42,840 bases of DNA from Bacteroidales bacterium. GTDB lineage: Bacteria; Bacteroidota; Bacteroidia; Bacteroidales; UBA3824. Positions 35,290-42,840 of this stretch are shown one piece after another. The notes beneath the pieces were generated by a model that worked only from the letters and a program-made list of their open reading frames with translations, searched no databases and was not told where the DNA came from. Position numbers and translations under genes: made by a program. Within the stretch, counting starts at the first letter, position 1. Each line of letters starts with the position of its first letter. Location: positions 1-42,840 of the forward strand of contig JAFPYR010000116.1 in assembly GCA_017412115.1 (NCBI GenBank), in the 5' to 3' direction.

Positions 35290-35320
35290 AAATCACTAAA
35301 TGAAAAAAATTAAATATTTA

Positions 35321-36784
35321 TTAAAAACTCCATTCATATCCTGTTTTTGTGTCTTTTATCTTCACTCCTGCCCTATTGAGCTCGTCGCGAAGTTTGTCTG
35401 AAAGTGCGTAATTCTTTTCTTGTTTTGCTTGTTGTCTTAACTGTTGAATCATATCTACAAGTGCTCCAACGATTTCGCTATTATCAGACTTTTCTTCTTC
35501 GGCTCTAAGACCGAGAATTTCGAAGCACAAATCATTATAAAGTTTTTTCAGTTCGTTTAAGTCGGCCTCTAAGAGGCTTTCTTTGCCGTCTTTCATGAGG
35601 TTTATGTGTTTAACGCCCTCAAAAAGATGCGAAATCATTACCGGCGTGTTGAAATCGTCATTAATTGCCTCAAAACATTTTTCTTTGAATTCTGACACGG
35701 AGAATGACGATGTTTTGCCCGGCGTAAGTGTTTCTAACGCTTTTACGGCTGAAAGTAATTTTTCAAGACCTTTTTCCGAAGCCTGAAGAGCCTCGTTTGA
35801 AAAATCCAAAGTTGAGCGGTAATGCGCTTGAAGGATAAAGAATCTAACCGTCATGGGCGAATAAGCCTGTTCCAATAGTTCGTGCTGACCGGCAAAAAAC
35901 TGCTCTAACGTCATGGCATTACCTAAGGATTTACCCATTTTTTTGCCGTTGATAGTTATCATATTGTTATGAACCCAATATTTAACGCTGTCGTGTCCTA
36001 ATGCTCCGACAGCTTGGGCGATTTCGCATTCATGGTGCGGAAACTGCAAATCCAAACCGCCGCCGTGAATGTCAAAAAATTCACCTAAATACTTGGTACT
36101 CATTGCAGTACATTCAAGATGCCAACCCGGAAAACCTTCGCTCCATTTGCTTGGCCAATGCATGATGTGAGCGGGCGAAGCTTTTTTCCAAAGGGCAAAA
36201 TCGCATTGATTGTGTTTTTCGTCCTGACCGTCAAGAGTACGGGTTTTTTCCAAAAGGTCTTCAACATTTCTGCCCGAGAGTTTACCGTAACGGTATTTCT
36301 CTGCGTATTTCTTTATGTCAAAATATACAGAACCGTTAGATTCGTAAGCATAACCGTTAGCCAAAATTTTGTCAATAAGTTGCTGCTGTTCAATGATATG
36401 ACCCGAAGCATGCGGCTCGATTGACGGTGGCAGACAGTTCAAAAGCCTCATATTTTTATGATAATCCTCAGTGTAAGTCTGAACTACTTCCATAGGCTCG
36501 AGGTTTTCGAGTTTTGCTTTTTTAGCGATTTTGTCGTCGCCCTCGTCTGCATCGTGTTCAAGATGTCCGACATCGGTGATGTTCCTAACATAGCGAACTT
36601 TATATCCGAGATAGCGTAAATATCTGAAAATCAAGTCAAAAGTTACCGCAGGACGAGCATGACCGAGATGCGCCGGACCATAAACCGTCGGTCCGCAAAC
36701 ATACATTCCCACATAGGGAGGGTTTATCGGTTCAAATTTTTGCGTTGTTCTGGTTAACGAATTATAAATTAATAAGTTACTCAT
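35321..36784 (-). CDS. cysS: Cysteinyl-tRNA synthetase
   Basis: The 487-residue class I synthetase charges tRNA-Cys. The HIGH motif is HLGH in [14 protein letters not shown]; the KMSKS motif is KKMGKSLGN. Zinc ligands are the Cys of VCGPTVYG, the Cys of LECTAMS, and the HHECEIAQ segment. The C-terminal anticodon-binding helices follow. Length is normal. It is the last gene of a short leftward cluster, 24 bases after the MORN-repeat gene, and on the strand opposite to replication if oriC is at 32 kb. Confidence 0.97.
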   Translation of the reverse strand: MSNLLIYNSLTRTTQKFEPINPPYVGMYVCGPTVYGPAHLGHARPAVTFDLIFRYLRYLGYKVRYVRNITDVGHLEHDADEGDDKIAKKAKLENLEPMEVVQTYTEDYHKNMRLLNCLPPSIEPHASGHIIEQQQLIDKILANGYAYESNGSVYFDIKKYAEKYRYGKLSGRNVEDLLEKTRTLDGQDEKHNQCDFALWKKASPAHIMHWPSKWSEGFPGWHLECTAMSTKYLGEFFDIHGGGLDLQFPHHECEIAQAVGALGHDSVKYWVHNNMITINGKKMGKSLGNAMTLEQFFAGQHELLEQAYSPMTVRFFILQAHYRSTLDFSNEALQASEKGLEKLLSAVKALETLTPGKTSSFSVSEFKEKCFEAINDDFNTPVMISHLFEGVKHINLMKDGKESLLEADLNELKKLYNDLCFEILGLRAEEEKSDNSEIVGALVDMIQQLRQQAKQEKNYALSDKLRDELNRAGVKIKDTKTGYEWSF

Positions 36785-36808
36785 TATAAAAAAATTGTAT
36801 TAAACATT

Positions 36809-37753
36809 CTATTTTTCTATTATCCTGACAATTCTGCCGTTTTCGTATACGGCTACTTTTATCAGATCGCCTTTGGAGTTGTAGTAATAACGTTTTCCGT
36901 TTTGGAGAACGCCCCTAATAAAATCTCCTTCGCGTTCAAGTTTTTTGTCAAGAGTGTATATTTTGTGATAACCTGTACCGGTAAAAGTTGCGAAAACCGT
37001 TTGTTGTGGTTTTTCTTCAGGTTTTTTCTCCGGCTTTTTGTTTGAATTATTGTCAGCCACAACGATTTCTTTGCCTTTGTCGTGATAAGTTTTCGACGAG
37101 ACGGCATCGTAAATACCGTTGTTGTATACGATTTCGGCTTTTAGCGAGCCGCTTTCGTAATACTCTTTGGCAATTCCGTTGATTTTTCCGTGTTTGAACT
37201 GACTCTCGCACCTTAAATTGCCGCTGTCATAATATTCAGCCACAAGACCTTGCGCCAAACCGCCTTCCCAGTAGCCTGACATCGTGATTTTACCGTTTTC
37301 GGAATAATAACGCTGCTGACCGGAACGTAATGTATTTTCATCGTAATTGAGTTCTTTGGCTATTTTGCCGTTGCTGTAAAAAAACTTGTACTCTCCTACC
37401 CAACCGATTCTGTTCCAAGTTCCTTGCTCTGAAACGTTTCCGTTTTCATAAAACAACTGCGCATAGCCGAATGGAACGTTGTTTACGTAAGTAATACGAC
37501 TTTTTTTGTTACCGTTTCTGTAATATTCCGTCCAAACGCCTTGACGTTTACCGTCAGTATATTTTCCCATACAAGCCACCTTGGTCTGCAAGGTATCAAA
37601 ATAATACACCCACAAACCTTGTTTCAAATTATTGGTATCCACGCAGTTAATCACAGAATCTTTAGGAATCTGCTGCGCTGTAACGATGTTAGTCAAAAAT
37701 AGGATTATGACTATCGTTAATACCGTTTTCAATAAATTTGAAGTCGTTGTCAT
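36809..37753 (-). CDS. Exported MORN-repeat (YwqK-like) protein
   Basis: 314 residues with a signal peptide (LFLTNIVTAQQ). From about residue 35 there are seven or more MORN_2-type repeats of about 23 residues, of the form G-W-EYY-NGN-K (GVWTEYYRNGNKKSRITY, GVGEYKFFYSNGKIAKEL-like, GLVAEYYDSGNLRCES, GIAKEYYESGSLKAEI). A Lys/Pro/Glu linker follows (KKPEKKPEEKPQQ, about 240-254) and two final repeat-like segments. Annotated relatives are often called YwqK-family antitoxins, but no toxin is adjacent and the signal peptide argues for an envelope protein. Function unknown. Confidence 0.8.
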   Translation of the reverse strand: MTTTSNLLKTVLTIVIILFLTNIVTAQQIPKDSVINCVDTNNLKQGLWVYYFDTLQTKVACMGKYTDGKRQGVWTEYYRNGNKKSRITYVNNVPFGYAQLFYENGNVSEQGTWNRIGWVGEYKFFYSNGKIAKELNYDENTLRSGQQRYYSENGKITMSGYWEGGLAQGLVAEYYDSGNLRCESQFKHGKINGIAKEYYESGSLKAEIVYNNGIYDAVSSKTYHDKGKEIVVADNNSNKKPEKKPEEKPQQTVFATFTGTGYHKIYTLDKKLEREGDFIRGVLQNGKRYYYNSKGDLIKVAVYENGRIVRIIEK

Positions 37754-37813
37754 TGTAAACTTTTATAAAATTTTTCACAATTTTCCATCAATATTTTATA
37801 CGGAAAAGCCGTG

Positions 37814-40033
37814 CTATTGGTTGCAAAATTGATCTATTAATTTTTGTGCACTCGGATAGTTTTTTTGGACAGCCAAATGAAAATCTTCGCACGCCTCTTC
37901 CTTTTGATCTATATTAGCCGAGTATATTCCGCGGAGATAATAGTAATATCCGTTTTTCGGATTCAATTCTATACATCGCGTAATATCTTTTAGAGCCAAA
38001 AGTAAGTATTCTTTACGTTTTTTCGGTTCGCTCTCCCCTATCGCCCTGTACGTAATGGCGCGGTTGAAATGCGCTCCTTCGTTTGCCGTATCCAATTCTA
38101 TGGATCTTTCAAAGTCTTTTAACGCTAAGTCGTACTGTTTCAGACCGTTATAAGCTAAACCTCGGTTAGAATACGCAGATGCGTTATCGGGATTTTTTTC
38201 CATATACGTATTGAAATCTTCAATCGAACGGGTGAAATCTCCGTATTTTCCGTAGGCCACTCCCCTATTTATGTAAACATCGTAGAGAGTCGGATTCAAA
38301 TCCAAAGCCCTTTGGTAGTCGCTTAAAGCTAACGCAAAGTAAAATGTACATGAATCTTTGTTAATGTTAGTGAACCTTTCGGAATACAAATCGTAAATCG
38401 CTGCCCTACTTTGGAATGCCGGTGCGAAGTTCAAATCGTAGGTCAAAGCCTTAGAAAAGTCACTTAAAGCCGACTTTTCGTAAGTTGTATCTGAGGTTAA
38501 TTCAAAAACATCGTTTTCAGCCAATCCCCTATTGTAAAAAGCATGCGTATAATCGGGTTTATTCTTAATTCCTTGTGTAAAACAATCTATCGCAAGCTTT
38601 TTATTTTTAAGATATTCGCTATCGTCTTTCTTTTTGAGAGTTGAGTCTGCCATCATGTTGATATAACTGCCGAGATTGTTCCAACCTATAACGGCTTCAG
38701 GATACTTCTCAACACAGTCTGTCCATAGTGTACGGCTGTTTTGCCATACTTTTTCGCGGTTTATTGTCATTATACAAAGCATAATAGCATAAACGGCGAA
38801 AATTCCGTATAAAAGTTTTTCGCTATTTTTGTACTTAGTTATCAGTAAATCAAGTAGATACGCTACTAAAACCGATAATCCTACCGACGGAATGTACGAA
38901 TATCTGTCAGCATACATTGCACTACCTACGGGGATAAACTGCAATAATAGAGCTATATTGACGATAAAAAACATCAATCCGAAGGTGAAAATTTTATCTT
39001 TTTTGTACATAAAGAAGTTCAAGAGTATCACGGCGATAAACACCGGAACCGTAAGCCAATATATAACAGGAACTGTGCGGTTCAAAATATCGGGGTAGGG
39101 GTAGAGGCAGGCGAGTTTTACCGGCAAAATAAACCGTAAAATGTATTGTAAAAAGCCGTTACTACCAAAGGCAATTCGCTGATACACTTCATATTGGTCA
39201 GTTTCAGCGAGTGCTGTTGAAGCTGCTTGTGCTTTCACTGAAATAAGACCGAAAATCATCGATATTATAAAGAACGGAATCTTGTTGAGATGAGTTTTTA
39301 CTTTCAAATAATCCTCTGTTAAGAAATAATCTACGAGAAAGAGAGTTATCGTTAATGACACAGCTTGTCCCTTAGATAATGCACTCAAAATGAAGATGAT
39401 AACAGATAGTATATAAAACGTTACATTATGTCGCTTTTTGTAGAGAATATAGCAGTATAACGACAAAAAGTAAAACATTGTATAAAGAACGTCTTTTCTT
39501 TCAGCAATCCATGTTACGCTTTCTACGTGCAGAGTATGAATTCCGAACAAAAGCGCAATCACGATAGGGTAGAGGCGCTTATTAAATAGCTGATAGAAAA
39601 TAAGATAGACCAAAAAACACGATATCAAATGCAGTATTATGTTAATTATGATATACGTGTAGGGGAGGACTTTGCCGTTAGCACCGATTTCAGCTATTTG
39701 ATAGTTCATGTTTAGCGTGAGCATCGTAAGCGGGTGATAGTTACCCATGAAATATTTTTCGCCGGGATCTTCGGAGAAAAACATTTTCGAGATGGTTTCT
39801 TTATCAAAAGTTTTCAAAAGCGGATTCTCACCTATGTATTTATCATCGTCCCAGTTCGTAGCTTCGTTTCCCAAAGAGAACGAATAAACTATTGCCGTGA
39901 TTACAACTATCAGTAAAATAGGCATATAACGCTTTAAAAAACTGTCATTTGTTTCTATTAAGGGCGAATTAAAATTTTTCGGTTCGTAATTTGACCCGCT
40001 TTTCTGCCCGATGACATATTTTCCTTTCAGCAT
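37814..40033 (-). CDS. GT-C fold membrane protein with C-terminal TPR domain (TMTC-like)
   Basis: 739 residues. The N-terminal half has about 10-12 transmembrane helices. Its motifs are like those of TMTC-type O-mannosyltransferases and related bacterial proteins: NWDDDKYIGENPLL (acidic pair in the first loop), NYHPLTMLTLNMNYQI, HVESVTWIAERKDVLYTMFYFLS and GSAMYADRYSYIPSVGL. From about residue 440 there are eight or so TPR units (NASAYSNRGLAYNGLKQYDLALKDFERSIELD). A lipid-linked sugar transferase acting on exported proteins is the best guess; not proven. ATG 40033 is chosen over an upstream Met 48 codons away because a promoter element lies between them. Confidence 0.8.
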   Translation of the reverse strand: MLKGKYVIGQKSGSNYEPKNFNSPLIETNDSFLKRYMPILLIVVITAIVYSFSLGNEATNWDDDKYIGENPLLKTFDKETISKMFFSEDPGEKYFMGNYHPLTMLTLNMNYQIAEIGANGKVLPYTYIIINIILHLISCFLVYLIFYQLFNKRLYPIVIALLFGIHTLHVESVTWIAERKDVLYTMFYFLSLYCYILYKKRHNVTFYILSVIIFILSALSKGQAVSLTITLFLVDYFLTEDYLKVKTHLNKIPFFIISMIFGLISVKAQAASTALAETDQYEVYQRIAFGSNGFLQYILRFILPVKLACLYPYPDILNRTVPVIYWLTVPVFIAVILLNFFMYKKDKIFTFGLMFFIVNIALLLQFIPVGSAMYADRYSYIPSVGLSVLVAYLLDLLITKYKNSEKLLYGIFAVYAIMLCIMTINREKVWQNSRTLWTDCVEKYPEAVIGWNNLGSYINMMADSTLKKKDDSEYLKNKKLAIDCFTQGIKNKPDYTHAFYNRGLAENDVFELTSDTTYEKSALSDFSKALTYDLNFAPAFQSRAAIYDLYSERFTNINKDSCTFYFALALSDYQRALDLNPTLYDVYINRGVAYGKYGDFTRSIEDFNTYMEKNPDNASAYSNRGLAYNGLKQYDLALKDFERSIELDTANEGAHFNRAITYRAIGESEPKKRKEYLLLALKDITRCIELNPKNGYYYYLRGIYSANIDQKEEACEDFHLAVQKNYPSAQKLIDQFCNQ

Positions 40034-40063
40034 ACTTTTTACAATTTCGTTCAAATTAAAATA

Positions 40064-40071
40064 CAAAGGTA
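40064..40071 (-). promoter_or_regulatory. -7 element of the GT-C/TPR gene
   Basis: TACCTTTG on the minus strand predicts a start near 40058 and a 25-base leader before ATG 40033; the -33 element is not clear. Confidence 0.6.
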
Positions 40072-40304
40072 TAAAATTTTTTAAAAATGAAAGAAAAAAA
40101 TTTTTTGCACTGGAAAAATCACGAAAATAGATTTTTTTGTATTTTCGCGGTTGAAAAATATTAAAAAAAATTAGCATTGACTGTTATTTGCGTTCTCCTG
40201 AAAGCGTAGGAAACTTTATCAGAGATAACGGACTCAAAAACAGAAGTATAGCATTTTCTCCATAGTGGAGGAAAAGGGCTAATGCTCCCAAACAACAGCG
40301 ATGT

Positions 40305-40760
40305 CCACTCGCTATCAACGGCAAAAATATTGTGGAATTTTGTATGCGTTATAAAACAGCAATATTATCGGCCGCGGTTGTATTTTTTTTGTTATCGATA
40401 ACGCGCTTAATTACTGATGATTACAAGAGCATAGTCAGAACTTTATTTTATGTTTCAACGGTTTTGTCTGTGGTTTATATTGCGTCGTATTTTGTTATCA
40501 ACAAAGGCGTAAAAGCACAACCGCAATTAGTAGCAAGTTGTTTCTTTATTTATGCTTGTCATGCGGCGAAAATACCCATAGCACCATTGAGTATCATTGG
40601 AAAAGTGTTTCATTTTGTGATTCCGGGTGATACGTATTTGGAGAGAATTTTCTGTTATTTGGTAGTTCCGTGTGTTACGGCTGCGGCATTGGTTTTTGCT
40701 TATTGGCTGTTAATGAAGTGTTTTCCAAAAGTTGGAAAGATATTTTGCGGCGGAAGGTAG
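40305..40760 (+). pseudogene. Truncated acyltransferase (Acyl_transf_3 family), C-terminal part only
   Basis: An open frame of about 150 codons matching the C-terminal third of membrane O-acyltransferases: LAINGKNIVEFCMRY, several hydrophobic helices, FFIYACHAAKIPIAPLSIIGK, VIPGD, AYWLLMKCFPKVGKIFCGGR. Homology begins before the first usable Met (40332), and a TAG at 40263-40265 interrupts the same frame. The catalytic N-terminal half (normally about 200 residues) is missing. Upstream codons (40180-40262) are open but not recognisable to me. Confidence 0.75.
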
Positions 40761-40776
40761 GGGAGAAGTTTTTTTG
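40675..40776 (+). repeat. 102-bp direct repeat, copy 1 (acyltransferase 3' end)
   Basis: Identical in length to 41643-41744 with no gaps and about ten differences; runs from the last 28 or so codons across the stop into the flank GGGGAGAAGTTTTTTTG. The two copies, 968 bases apart, bracket the HEPN/MNT pair. Confidence 0.88.
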
Positions 40777-40822
40777 TCGCTATTCAAAACGAATATGGCG
40801 AATTTTTGTTACACGGAAAGTC

Positions 40823-41131
40823 CTAAGAGACTTTTCTTTCCCAAAGGACTATTCCTTTACGGTTAATATGGTCTATTAAATCGGGATTTGTCAGCGATTT
40901 GAAAAGCGAAACATCATACATATATGGCAAATCGCTCTCATAAAGGAGGTCTTGCAATTTGAACAAATCAGACACACCTATCTCTTTGCCTAATAAGGTT
41001 ATATCAACATCGGAAAATTTTTTATAATTTCCTTTTGCCCGTGAGCCATAGAGAATTACCTTTTCTAAATTCGCAATTTGGGAAAAGTAACTATCCATAA
41101 GGGCTAATTCTCTATCTGTCAATCCGTACAT
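40823..41131 (-). CDS. MNT-type nucleotidyltransferase (antitoxin of a HEPN/MNT pair)
   Basis: 102 residues of the minimal nucleotidyltransferase family. The signature GSRAKGNYKKFSDVDI fits G-S-(10 residues)-D-x-D exactly, so the metal site is intact. In characterised HEPN/MNT (type VII) systems the MNT protein neutralises the HEPN toxin by adding AMP to a Tyr next to its active site. Here it is second in the operon and overlaps the HEPN gene by 13 bases. Bounded by acyltransferase remnants, it looks like an inserted module. Confidence 0.88.
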   Translation of the reverse strand: MYGLTDRELALMDSYFSQIANLEKVILYGSRAKGNYKKFSDVDITLLGKEIGVSDLFKLQDLLYESDLPYMYDVSLFKSLTNPDLIDHINRKGIVLWERKVS

Positions 41132-41541
41132 AAAGATTCCATTTTGGTTTCAAAATCGCAAAACAATTTAAAATATATGTTCTTGATATTTTCAGCCATT
41201 TGGTTTGCTGTATCCTGATTATAATCGTGTGAGGTTAAATTTCTCGCATTAATTGTTTCCATCCAACGGCTGTCATCAATGAGATTCTCTTTCAAAGCAT
41301 AACGTATTGCATCGCGTGAACCTCTTATCTCTGTAACACCCTGATAAACAGCATAATCTTTCATAACATTCCACGCTAATTCATGCGTAAACTCAAAACG
41401 CTGAATCAACCCTTCGCTCACAATATCCGACAAACCGGCTGTTGCCGAAAAGTCAGTATCAGAAAGTTCGATTCCTTCCGCAAGTTTTTTCAAGGCTTTT
41501 TTGAAATTAGCGAATCTTTGCTGCCAACGTATATCTTGCAT
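41119..41541 (-). CDS. HEPN-type toxin / nucleotidyltransferase substrate-binding protein (HI0074 family)
   Basis: 140 residues, all-helical. The motif RNLTSHDY fits R-x4-H-x-Y: R and H form the HEPN ribonuclease site and the Tyr is the residue AMPylated by MNT partners in studied systems. The N-terminus (WQQRFANFKKALKKLAEGIEL) and RFEFTHELAWNVMKDY are typical of HI0074-like proteins. A full promoter (41558-41588) is placed to start transcription about ten bases before the ATG. It can be expected to act as an RNA-targeting toxin held by the next gene. Confidence 0.87.
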   Translation of the reverse strand: MQDIRWQQRFANFKKALKKLAEGIELSDTDFSATAGLSDIVSEGLIQRFEFTHELAWNVMKDYAVYQGVTEIRGSRDAIRYALKENLIDDSRWMETINARNLTSHDYNQDTANQMAENIKNIYFKLFCDFETKMESLCTD

Positions 41542-41557
41542 TTCTCTAATTTTTTTA

Positions 41558-41588
41558 CAAATTTACAAAAATTCTTGTTTGCGACAAA
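41558..41588 (-). promoter_or_regulatory. Promoter of the HEPN/MNT operon
   Basis: On the minus strand TTTG (41585-41588), 19 bases, TAAATTTG (41558-41565). The predicted start near 41552 gives a very short leader. Confidence 0.8.
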
Positions 41589-41642
41589 GATTTTTCTTTA
41601 TTTGTTTTAAAATTTTTCTACTCCTTAGTCAAGATTTTACAA

Positions 41643-41744
41643 TTACGGCTGCGGTGCTCGTTTTTGCTTATTGGCTGTTAATGAAGTGGTTACCGAAAAT
41701 TGGAAAAATATTTTGCGGCGGAAGATAGGGGAGAAGTTTTTTTG
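41643..41744 (+). pseudogene. Second acyltransferase 3'-end remnant (102-bp direct repeat, copy 2)
   Basis: Encodes TAAVLVFAYWLLMKWLPKIG and then KIFCGGR up to a stop at 41726-41728, against TAAALVFAYWLLMKCFPKVG and KIFCGGR in copy 1. Nothing of the gene remains upstream. Its flank supplies the -33 box of the following promoter. Confidence 0.85.
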
Positions 41745-41772
41745 CGGAAATAAGAAAAAAGAATTATTTTTG
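41741..41772 (+). promoter_or_regulatory. Promoter of the antitoxin-like gene
   Basis: TTTG (41741-41744), 20 bases, TATTTTTG (41765-41772): a complete match. The TTTG is the last four bases of the duplicated acyltransferase flank. Confidence 0.8.
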
Positions 41773-41798
41773 CAGAATAAATTAAAACATAAAGAATT

Positions 41799-42074
41799 AT
41801 GAGCAGGGATACTTTAACAAATTTGAGCAGTTTTTTGTTACAAATTCTTTCAAAAGACGATATATTTCAATTAATCAATATGTTGAGTGAAAACTCAGAT
41901 GATAAATTTGAAATGCCGTATACAGATGAAGAACTTGTCAGAAGAGCGGAAGAAGGTCGCAGACAAATTGCAGAAGGCAGATTCTATACAAATGAAGAAG
42001 TTTTCAGAATATTGGAAGAAAATAGGAATATGCGCCGAAATACTAAAACATTGACAAACAGGTTGTTGAAATAA
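41799..42074 (+). CDS. Antitoxin-like small protein (orphan)
   Basis: 91 residues, acidic and helical. The C-terminal part (RRAEEGRRQIAEGRFYTNEEVFRIL) resembles antitoxins of ParE/RelE-type modules, which often read E-G-x-x-Q-I-x-x-G-x-x-Y/F-T-x-E-E-V. No toxin gene follows: a MITE-like element starts four bases after the stop. It may be the surviving half of a toxin-antitoxin pair. A strong promoter precedes it. Confidence 0.6.
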   Translation: MSRDTLTNLSSFLLQILSKDDIFQLINMLSENSDDKFEMPYTDEELVRRAEEGRRQIAEGRFYTNEEVFRILEENRNMRRNTKTLTNRLLK

Positions 42075-42077
42075 AGA

Positions 42078-42203
42078 GGTTGTCTAAAAAGGCATTTTTT
42101 GTGGCTGTGGCAATCCCGCGGCCCTACAAAAGTACCGTTAGAGGGTATTGTAGGGCTGTCGCATTGCAGCAGCCGAATATAGAGGATACCTTTTGGGACA
42201 ACC
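42078..42203. mobile_element. MITE-like element, 126 bp
   Basis: Terminal inverted repeats GGTTGTCTAAAAAGG (42078-42092) and CCTTTTGGGACAACC (42189-42203) match at 13 of 15 positions. Inside is a second inverted pair, GGCTG...GCCCTACA and TGTAGGGC...CAGCC. The G+C content is higher than the surroundings. No transposase and no clear target duplication. The open frames crossing it are not genes. Confidence 0.75.
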
Positions 42204-42232
42204 CAAAAATCTGTAACAACGAATCGAAAAGA

Positions 42233-42682
42233 TTATTGACGTTTGTATATTATAACGTATTTATACGATTCACCATAGCCACTATGAGTGGTACTTTCTT
42301 CCCTGTCTGCACCATCTATGGTAAGAGTTAAAGTATTACCGCTTAATGAATAATCACCATAATACGTTAATTCCAAGCCGTCTTTGACCATAATTCTATT
42401 TCCGTCCAAGGTATACTTGAAAGAGTCGGTTTCGCCCTTATCTTCCACACCGTCAACGATAATTTTTTCGGTCAAAGTTGTTTCGTCAAAAATCAGAAGT
42501 TCATAATAATCATCATCATAAGTTTCTGTTTGTGTTATACCTTTCTCAGTGTAAGTTTCTTTGACAGCCTTCCACGTTCCTAAAAGCGAACCGCTGCCGC
42601 CATCATCGTCTTTTTTGCACGATGAGAAAATTGTTGCAATGCCCAGCACTACAAACAACATGAAAATCAATTTTTTGTTCAT
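42233..42682 (-). CDS. Lipocalin-like domain lipoprotein
   Basis: 149 residues with lipobox IFSSC (Cys22) followed by KKDDDGG, the usual Bacteroidota surface-lipoprotein start. The body is the lipocalin-like small barrel common in this phylum: LLGTWKAVKETYTEKG, YYELLIFDETTLTEK, FKYTLDGNRIMVKDGLE, YSLSGNTLTLTIDG. The ligand is unknown. A TATCTTTG element (42811-42818, minus strand) may be its promoter with a leader of about 120 bases, near the right edge. Confidence 0.8.
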   Translation of the reverse strand: MNKKLIFMLFVVLGIATIFSSCKKDDDGGSGSLLGTWKAVKETYTEKGITQTETYDDDYYELLIFDETTLTEKIIVDGVEDKGETDSFKYTLDGNRIMVKDGLELTYYGDYSLSGNTLTLTIDGADREESTTHSGYGESYKYVIIYKRQ

Positions 42683-42840
42683 ATTTTTTTGTGTTTTTTT
42701 GCCTTTTGCGGCTCAGAAAGGACTTATTAAACTTTTTTGAAAACAAAAGCGCGAACCGCATACACTTAAAATTATATCTGATTTTAGAGGTCGTGAGAAT
42801 TACCTGAACACAAAGATACAATCATAGCAGTCCACGCCTA

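Noticed and set aside
40251..40287. Hairpin AGCATT...AATGCT upstream of the acyltransferase remnant as a regulatory element
   Set aside because: It lies within the broken frame of a pseudogene; no T-run and no gene that it would serve.
42080..42331. Plus-strand open frame of 83 codons
   Set aside because: Lies mostly in the MITE-like element and then antisense to the lipocalin-like gene.
42603..42821. Minus-strand open frame of 72 codons overlapping the lipocalin-like gene start
   Set aside because: Basic, low-complexity translation in the leader and signal-peptide region of a better supported gene.

Overview
The window is a 42.8 kb piece of an AT-rich chromosome from a member of the Bacteroidota, probably Bacteroidia. 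Four things point there. Many genes are preceded by the Bacteroidota -7 promoter element TAnnTTTG with TTG/TTTG about 20 bases upstream. One protein has a C-terminal domain of the type IX secretion (type B) kind. The order TPR protein - DUF4292 lipoprotein - EnvC - DUF4175 - ATPase - ybeY - mnmG is familiar from that phylum. Clear Shine-Dalgarno sequences are largely absent.

Layout. 1-6.9 kb: a complete type II-C CRISPR-Cas locus. It has an array of eight visible identical 47-bp repeats, a terminator, cas2, cas1, a 1552-residue cas9, and a tracrRNA with its own promoter and terminator. Every CRISPR repeat contains a Bacteroidota-type promoter, so each spacer may be transcribed separately. 6.9-14 kb: accessory genes. 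These are a YqiA-like hydrolase fused to a 5'-nucleotidase, a TonB-receptor-like barrel, a solute-binding lipoprotein whose two lobes are in swapped order, and a leftward cluster of secreted proteins with paralogous Ig-like ends and a type IX sorting domain. 14.6-30.6 kb: a long run of leftward housekeeping and envelope genes (uvrC, adenine deaminase, mnmG, ybeY, anti-sigma-type ATPase, DUF4175, EnvC, DUF4292, TPR, dut, flippase).

31.4-32.5 kb is non-coding and looks like the chromosomal replication origin. A 37-bp AT-only-like tandem repeat (candidate unwinding region) lies beside ten DnaA boxes in about 320 bp. To its left, at 17-25 kb, seven parS-like ParB sites are scattered inside genes. 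Base-composition skew in minus-strand genes changes across the same point. Origin and partition sites together suggest this is the oriC/centromere end of the chromosome.

32.5-40 kb: rpiB, a VanZ-family gene, hemW with a decayed partial copy of itself, cysS, a MORN-repeat protein and a large GT-C/TPR membrane protein. 40.3-42.8 kb: a remnant-rich stretch. Two broken copies of an acyltransferase 3' end flank a HEPN/MNT toxin-antitoxin pair, followed by an orphan antitoxin-like gene, a MITE-like element and a lipocalin-like lipoprotein. A 157-bp cloverleaf-forming repeat occurs twice (16.5 and 33.0 kb) and supplies the C-terminus and stop codon of two unrelated genes.
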